A stretch of 64,000 nucleotides of DNA from Rhodamnia argentea (Eukaryota > Streptophyta > Magnoliopsida > Myrtales > Myrtaceae), in the NCBI RefSeq assembly GCF_020921035.1, contig NC_063157.1, forward strand, positions 1,426,001 through 1,490,000. Reading direction: 5' to 3'. The translations under genes were made by a program, and so were the position numbers. Below are positions 58,441-64,000 of the stretch, one piece after another; the first letter of the stretch is position 1, and each line of letters begins with the position of its first letter. Below the pieces are notes generated by a model. The model did not search any database and was not told the origin of the DNA. It worked only from the letters and a program-made list of their open reading frames with translations.

Positions 58441-60340
58441 TTTTTTTTTGTTGATAAATTCCTCTACTTAAAACTGAGGATAGAAGTAGAAACTAAGGAA
58501 AACCTAGACGCGCGCCTAATGGTAAGAAGAGTGCATCTTAATGATGATTAGTGCAATAGTAATCAATGAATGATAAGGCCGAGAACAGATTGAGAAAAGG
58601 CCTCACCGTCGCAGGGCTCCCCTTTAGCCAATCACGGGGAGGTTGTTTTTATTGAAAAAGCCGGGTCCCAGTCCATCGTTGTGGGCCCAAAGACGGAGCA
58701 CACGTCACCTTTTGATTTTGGCCCTCCATTTGGACGACATTGCCAAACCAATAAAGTATATAATAAAAGCAGGGTCCAAATCATTTCCTTTGACTTTTTG
58801 ACTTCGTTGGGATGATCACTTTTTGGGTGAATAAATTACTCATCGCGCATTAGAGCTGATTTTCAATATTTGAAACTTGAAACGTGCGCGGGAATCGAAC
58901 GAAATGGTCAGATCCGATTCCAAAGTCTATTTAGAAACCAATGAATTTCTTGTTTTTTTTCTTCGTTCGAATGGCGGAAGTAAAACATTTTCTTATTTTC
59001 TTACGATCGAGACAAATAATTAGGATGTTCGCTTTCAAGATGGATAGCTCTTGAAATTGACTCTAGAATCAGCCCACCAAGGCTATTTCGATCGGGTTCT
59101 CGAGTTGAACAGGACCGATTGCATATGCCTGGGCTTCACCGATATTGACGAACCCATTGAATTTGCACATCGCTTCGAGCAAGTCTCTATATGAGAGACG
59201 TGATCTGTCGAAATTACTTCGGTGGGAGATAATCTAGGATCTTCCACGTCCTAATCCATTTATATCGACTTAAAACCGATTAGTCAAATGCGAGCCATCG
59301 GGGGGTCCTTCATACAAATGGAAGAAACTTATCAATCGGACAAATATGGTTCCACTTTGGATGTCGACGTTAGAGGAAGACGACTCCAAAAGACGAGATT
59401 AGTGCAAACCCGTGTAGTGTAGTGCTCCCGTGGTGGGGTCCATCATGTGCTAAGTTCTTCTGGAGAACAAGTACTTTCATCAATAATGGAAGGCCAAAAC
59501 TAAGGGTGGCTCAAAGTCAAAACTATGTTCCAAAAAATTGCCAGCCAAGAAATCATTTCCACCGGTATAGGTGAAAAATAAAGAAAAAAAAATCTGAATT
59601 GTTTAAAAAATTATTAACGTGAGCGAGACTTTAGGAAAATCAAACATTACCAAACTGCAAAAGTCCATTTTTTCTGCTTTATTTTAATTTTCTACGCTCT
59701 GGCTATAAAAAAAAATAATTTATAAAAAAATAATCTCAAAAGGGATCGTCAATATCAATTAAAATAATTAATCAACAAAAAATATTAAAAATATCGATAA
59801 TAACAATGTCTTGAACATTTTCGTAAATGATAAAAATATTTTTTGTTTATTAAATTTTATAAATAAAAATTGAAATTAATTCAAAAAAATATATTTTCTT
59901 ATAAATTATTTATTTTTTACGAAACAAAGGAAGTCCAGAAGCAGCTTTTTTAACACCTTTACATTTGCACATGGTTTGTGGAGCTGTTATTTGAATCGTA
60001 TTTTTCTAATTTGGTGTCACCACCATGTTAGATGACTATTAAAATATCCGAACCAGACAAAACCCAAATGGAAACAGAAAGGAGAAACCTACCAGTCAGA
60101 AGAAGAACTACCAGTCTCTGTTCTTGCACCAGAGATCTCTCATCCTCGCGCATGATTGATTATTGCATTCCAGCTCGTTCTTCGCTTGGTTAGAAAAGAA
60201 GCAGGTCGTTTCTTTCTTATCCCAATACAAGCTAGCCAGGTTTCTTTGTCAGCTCATAAAGCTCTCTCCTTTTCGCTTTCTCGGGAGGTTCCTTCTTCTT
60301 CTTCTGTGTTTCTGCTGAATCAAGATCAAATTTTTGAGTT
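58441..60340. other. AT-rich intergenic stretch upstream of the Rab5 gene
   Basis: No gene seen. A highly AT-rich segment (59690-59930) precedes the Rab5 leader, which probably begins near 60100. Confidence 0.5.
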
Positions 60341-60342
60341 CA

Positions 60343-62913
60343 ATGGCGAGGCCCGGGAACAAGATTGTACAAGCCAAGCTGGTGGGTATGTCTCTCCCTT
60401 CAGAAACAGAGAGTTAGGATCGTTCTTTCGTGCCAATTTCATTTGGTTCATGTCGTGGTGTGTTGGATGTAATAGGCAACCATGCACGACAGGGTGGGTG
60501 AAGAATTGGTTCCACATTTTGTAGAACAGGATCGACACAATCGTCTTGGACGATGTGGTATAATCAAGAATGCAAAAAAATCGATTTTTAAGTGCGATTT
60601 AGATGATCCCAGCTTGTTGAATTGAATTGGTCAAAATGCCGAAGTATATTCAAGAATCAGTCTCGAGGGACTGCGCTCATTCTGCATTAGAATCCATATT
60701 CTGTCGATGATAGTTCATATCAAACAGTTACGCATCGCCGATACTTGATCGGCGTGGAATGATCATCAGATTAACAGTTTCGACGAAGAAGCGTATTCGA
60801 AAAGTAATCCTGAGTTTGCTCTCACAGGTGCTTCTGGGGGACATGGGAACCGGGAAGACAAGTTTGGTTCTCAGATTCGTGAAAGGCCAATTCGTCGATC
60901 ACCAGGTCTATTCTTCAGTATAATCCTATCTGTCGTTGTGCTTTACTGTTCTTATCGCATGGTTTTTACCTTGTATCGGTCCATATGCAGGAACCAACTA
61001 TAGGAGCTGCATTTTTCACCCAAATTTTGTCCTTGAACGAAGCAACTGTAAAGTTCGACATATGGGACACGGCGGGGCAAGAGCGATATCACAGCTTGGC
61101 TCCTATGTACTACCGTGGCGCGGCTGCAGCTATAGTCGTTTATGACATCTCAAGCAGGGTAACTGACTCTTGAACTATATCTCGTTTCCTCGTGCTGACG
61201 AGTCTGTAATGCTGGCAAAATCTCTAATGTCCAGACTAATTTCTGAAGAACCGTGGAGTTGTCTCCATAGTGATTGCTAGTGATCCAAGTATGCGAACTT
61301 CAGAGGGCACCTAGTTGTCGGGGCAACCCCTTATATTCTGTAATCGCGTTGCTACTTCCAGTGACCGAGCAAAATGTAAATGATACTCTCCTGTGTTTGT
61401 CCATGGATGAGAGATTTGATACACTAAATCGAAGATAAAAGGCCATCTTACTGTTACTATGGCCGATATTAACCTCATATATCTCACTTTGTGGATCACA
61501 ATATCTGACTCTTCGATGCAACTGATGCACACGTCCTTTGCTTCAGGATACTTTCATGCGAGCTAAAAAATGGGTTCAGGAGGTACAAAGACAAGGTGAG
61601 ACCTTCAGAATGCAATTTCAATGGCAACTTCTTCTATTTTTTACTCTTTTTGCACATATCTTGACTCATCTCCCCTTCACTTCATAACTGGTCTTTATCT
61701 CTGTTTCGTCGCAGAATCCGTAGTTCCTTTCTGTACTTGTTATAAGGAAATCAATTATTCCTGCCTTTCCTGTTAGAAACTATGCTATGGTAAATGACTG
61801 GTTCGTATCCGCAAGAACTGTGTAGTCCTCATTGATAATGGAATTCCTCAGCAAGTCATGAAAATGAAGAGAACTTCGGTTTGCAGTTGCACTGGCAGCC
61901 TCTGTTGCTTGCTGAAATTGTTAGCCAACCATAAATTACTTTGATGGGATCTAGTAAAGCACTCGTCATCTTCAACAAAATTGATAGTCTAACTCCCGTT
62001 TTAGAGGGCAACTTTTTGCATGGCAGTATCTTTCCGACATGCCGTGAATTAACCTACTGGAGCTTCCATCCTTGGAGGGTGCAATGCAATTGCTCACCAA
62101 ATCGTCAGCTCACTGATTTGCTTTTCACTTTCATTTGATTTTAGGAAATCCAAATGTCGTGATGGCATTAGTCGCGAACAAGTGTGACCTAGACCCAAGG
62201 AGAGAAGTACAGATCGAGGTACGAGCAGTTAACTTTTACTTGTGACCTTCAGAAACTGCATAGTCATCATGCTCGATGCTTCTAGTCAACCCGTCTCTGC
62301 TCATCGTGCCTCTTTGGCGGCAATCTATTTCATTCCGTTCCTAATGTAATGTCTGCCTATCTGGATTACTTGCAGGATGGGGAGCAATATGCTCAGGAAA
62401 ATGGGATGTTCTTCATGGAAACGTCTGCAAAAACTGCAGAAAACGTGAACGAGCTTTTCCACGAGATAGGTAAAACTTTTCGACCACTCGGAGGGGGTGC
62501 TCGATATTGCCGCCGATTATGGTACTGTCAAATCTTACATATAGAGGATCATAATAGCCGGCCATCATTTTCTTTTTTCCAAGCAGCACTTCTGCCTATA
62601 TGCAACTTCCTCTCATGCATCAAATGTTTAAACAAATGAGCATTAGAACAATCACCTTATCAATCTGCAACATGAAGACACTCAGTGTCGTTCCTAAACA
62701 TTTGCACGTGTCACGTCCCACTCTGTTTTGAGGCCTGTTTCACTTAAGAAGAAGATAAAGTTTGAAAAAGGGCTAATTCTCATAACGTTCTTCTTCTTGC
62801 TAACATTTGCAGCGAATAAACTGGCAAAAGCTTCACCTTCAAGACCAAGAGGGATGACTCTGAACAGTGAACCACAAGATGGGAGAAGAAAACTTCTTTG
62901 CTGTTTAGGTTGA
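60343..62913 (+). CDS. Rab5-type small GTPase (plant RABF2-like)
   Basis: Seven exons join to 200 residues: 60343-60381, 60828-60905, 60991-61158, 61547-61595, 62145-62218, 62376-62469 and 62813-62913. All GT/AG borders and phases fit. GTP-binding motifs are all present: P-loop GDMGTGKT (17-24), switch I Thr in EPTIGAAFF (T42), WDTAGQE (64-70, catalytic Gln69), NKCD (123-126) and ETSAK (151-155). [15 protein letters not shown] is the Rab5 signature. The C-terminus RRKLLCCLG has paired cysteines for geranylgeranylation, so it is a conventional prenylated Rab5, not the N-acylated ARA6 type. Rab5 proteins control endosome fusion and vacuolar traffic. The start [13 protein letters not shown] is preferred over the upstream frame from 60156, which would not splice in phase. 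Confidence 0.94.
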
Positions 62914-64000
62914 CGTCCCAATTACTTGAAGGTCCTAAGGTGACGAAAAACAACTACCAATCTCACTATGTCCATGCCATGTATATGTATCCGCCAAACC
63001 TTAATTTGTATTCTGTTCGATTGTTAATCCCCAAAACTTCTACTTGAGATGGATGGTGCCGTGAACAAATTCCAGCAGCAATCAAAATGTCCATGATAAT
63101 CGCCAACTTTGAGCAGTGAATGTGCCATAGGCACAGGCTAGATTACTCGAGCAATTGTTACACGTACCCAGAGCACATCGCCTCAATGGATGGATCCAAC
63201 CCACAGACTCCCCGTCAAAACCAATTTTAGCTGTACTGCATTGAAGTGAATTACTTCCTATGCACATTGATCAAATATAGTTCGATTACCCAAACGATAG
63301 CAATGATATAAAGAAACTTCCCCCCCTTGGAAATTAAGAGGGCACTTCTTAGGGTAAAATTGATGAAACATTAAGTAGTAAAATTCGACTACAAATGATA
63401 ATGAGATATTCCACTTAAGTTATGTATAAGTAATGGATGCTCAAAATGCCTACGACATTGACTGCTACGCTGTGATGGTATGTGACAATGATTGACGTTC
63501 CTCAAAATAACATTTCCAGACCTTCATATGAAGTCATCAAGCAATTAGGCTCGTTAGAGCCTAAAAGTGAATTCGATCTGACCAAATGCCGTGGAAAACA
63601 TAAAAGGGTTGAAAAGGGCTAATACGCAAATATGCAAAAGATTGATTAATAAATTGAAAACAGAAACTACAGGACGAAGAAGACGTTATTTTTTACTTGG
63701 TTGCACCTCTGATTTTCTTGTTGAGTGCACACAACTCTTCACACGTTTCTATTCTATTTCCAAAAGTCCCTTGCTATCGGAACAACCAAGACCATAGCAT
63801 GGCAGAAGACATATCAACAATAACGTGCATGGAAACCAAGGCCGGGGTCAACCGAAATCTGTAACATTGATTGATGCTCACAAATTATGGCACACATGTT
63901 ATTGTATTTGTCCCGTGATAAAACAACAGAAATCATTATGAACAAACCTATCATATATGTATGTCAAACTATACATAACTTACCGCCAGACCCACATGGA
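62914..64000. other. Rab5 3' flank to window end
   Basis: Includes the likely 3' UTR. Frames at 63082-63267(-) and 63591-63797(+) have no recognisable family. No further gene is visible before the window ends. Confidence 0.5.

Noticed and set aside
1-64000. CRISPR arrays, bacterial operons, tRNA or rRNA genes
   Set aside because: Intron-rich plant genes and transposons throughout; no regularly spaced repeats and no tRNA-like B-box with a foldable cloverleaf was found by eye.

Overview
This is plant nuclear DNA from a dicot: the genes carry introns, the proteins are plant families, and intergenic DNA is AT-rich and full of non-autonomous transposons. The repeat types remind me of Myrtaceae such as Eucalyptus, but that is inference. 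There are no rRNA, tRNA or CRISPR features that I can support.

Region 1 (1-17300) is a compound tandem duplication. A minus-strand gene resembling only the first WD40 propeller of coatomer subunit beta' alternates with a plus-strand LRR receptor-like protein (RLP). The order is: WD40 gene copy 1 (cut by the window start), RLP pseudogene, orphan RLP tail, WD40 relic copy 2, intact RLP (7073-9898), second orphan tail, WD40 gene copy 3 (complete, 8 exons, about 287 aa). A 3112-bp solo LTR with a perfect 5-bp target duplication sits upstream of copy 3. The matching site next to copy 1 is empty, so it inserted after the duplication.

Region 2 (17300-25000) has no gene I can support. It holds a GC-cored inverted-repeat element, a nearly perfect 444-bp tandem duplication and degenerate tandem repeats.

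Region 3 (25000-64000) holds conserved single genes: a group 3 sulfate transporter (+, 13 exons), SYS1 (-), a trihelix transcription factor (+), a mitochondrial-type PPR protein (-), an HSP110/SSE-type HSP70 (-, 9 coding exons, with a heat-shock element and TATA box upstream), an LEA-2/NHL-like membrane protein (-) and a Rab5-type GTPase (+, 7 exons). Between them are transposons. The most interesting is a Mutator-like element (43128-44234) with a near-perfect 9-bp target duplication, carrying fragments of two unrelated genes: a LysM receptor kinase ectodomain and a GH3 auxin-amido synthetase.

The genes do not form one pathway. Region 1 looks like a birth-and-death immune receptor cluster that drags a trafficking-gene fragment along. 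SYS1 (Golgi), Rab5 (endosome) and the beta'-COP-like copies all concern membrane traffic, but their proximity looks accidental. All exon boundaries were placed by eye from splice signals, reading frame and family similarity.
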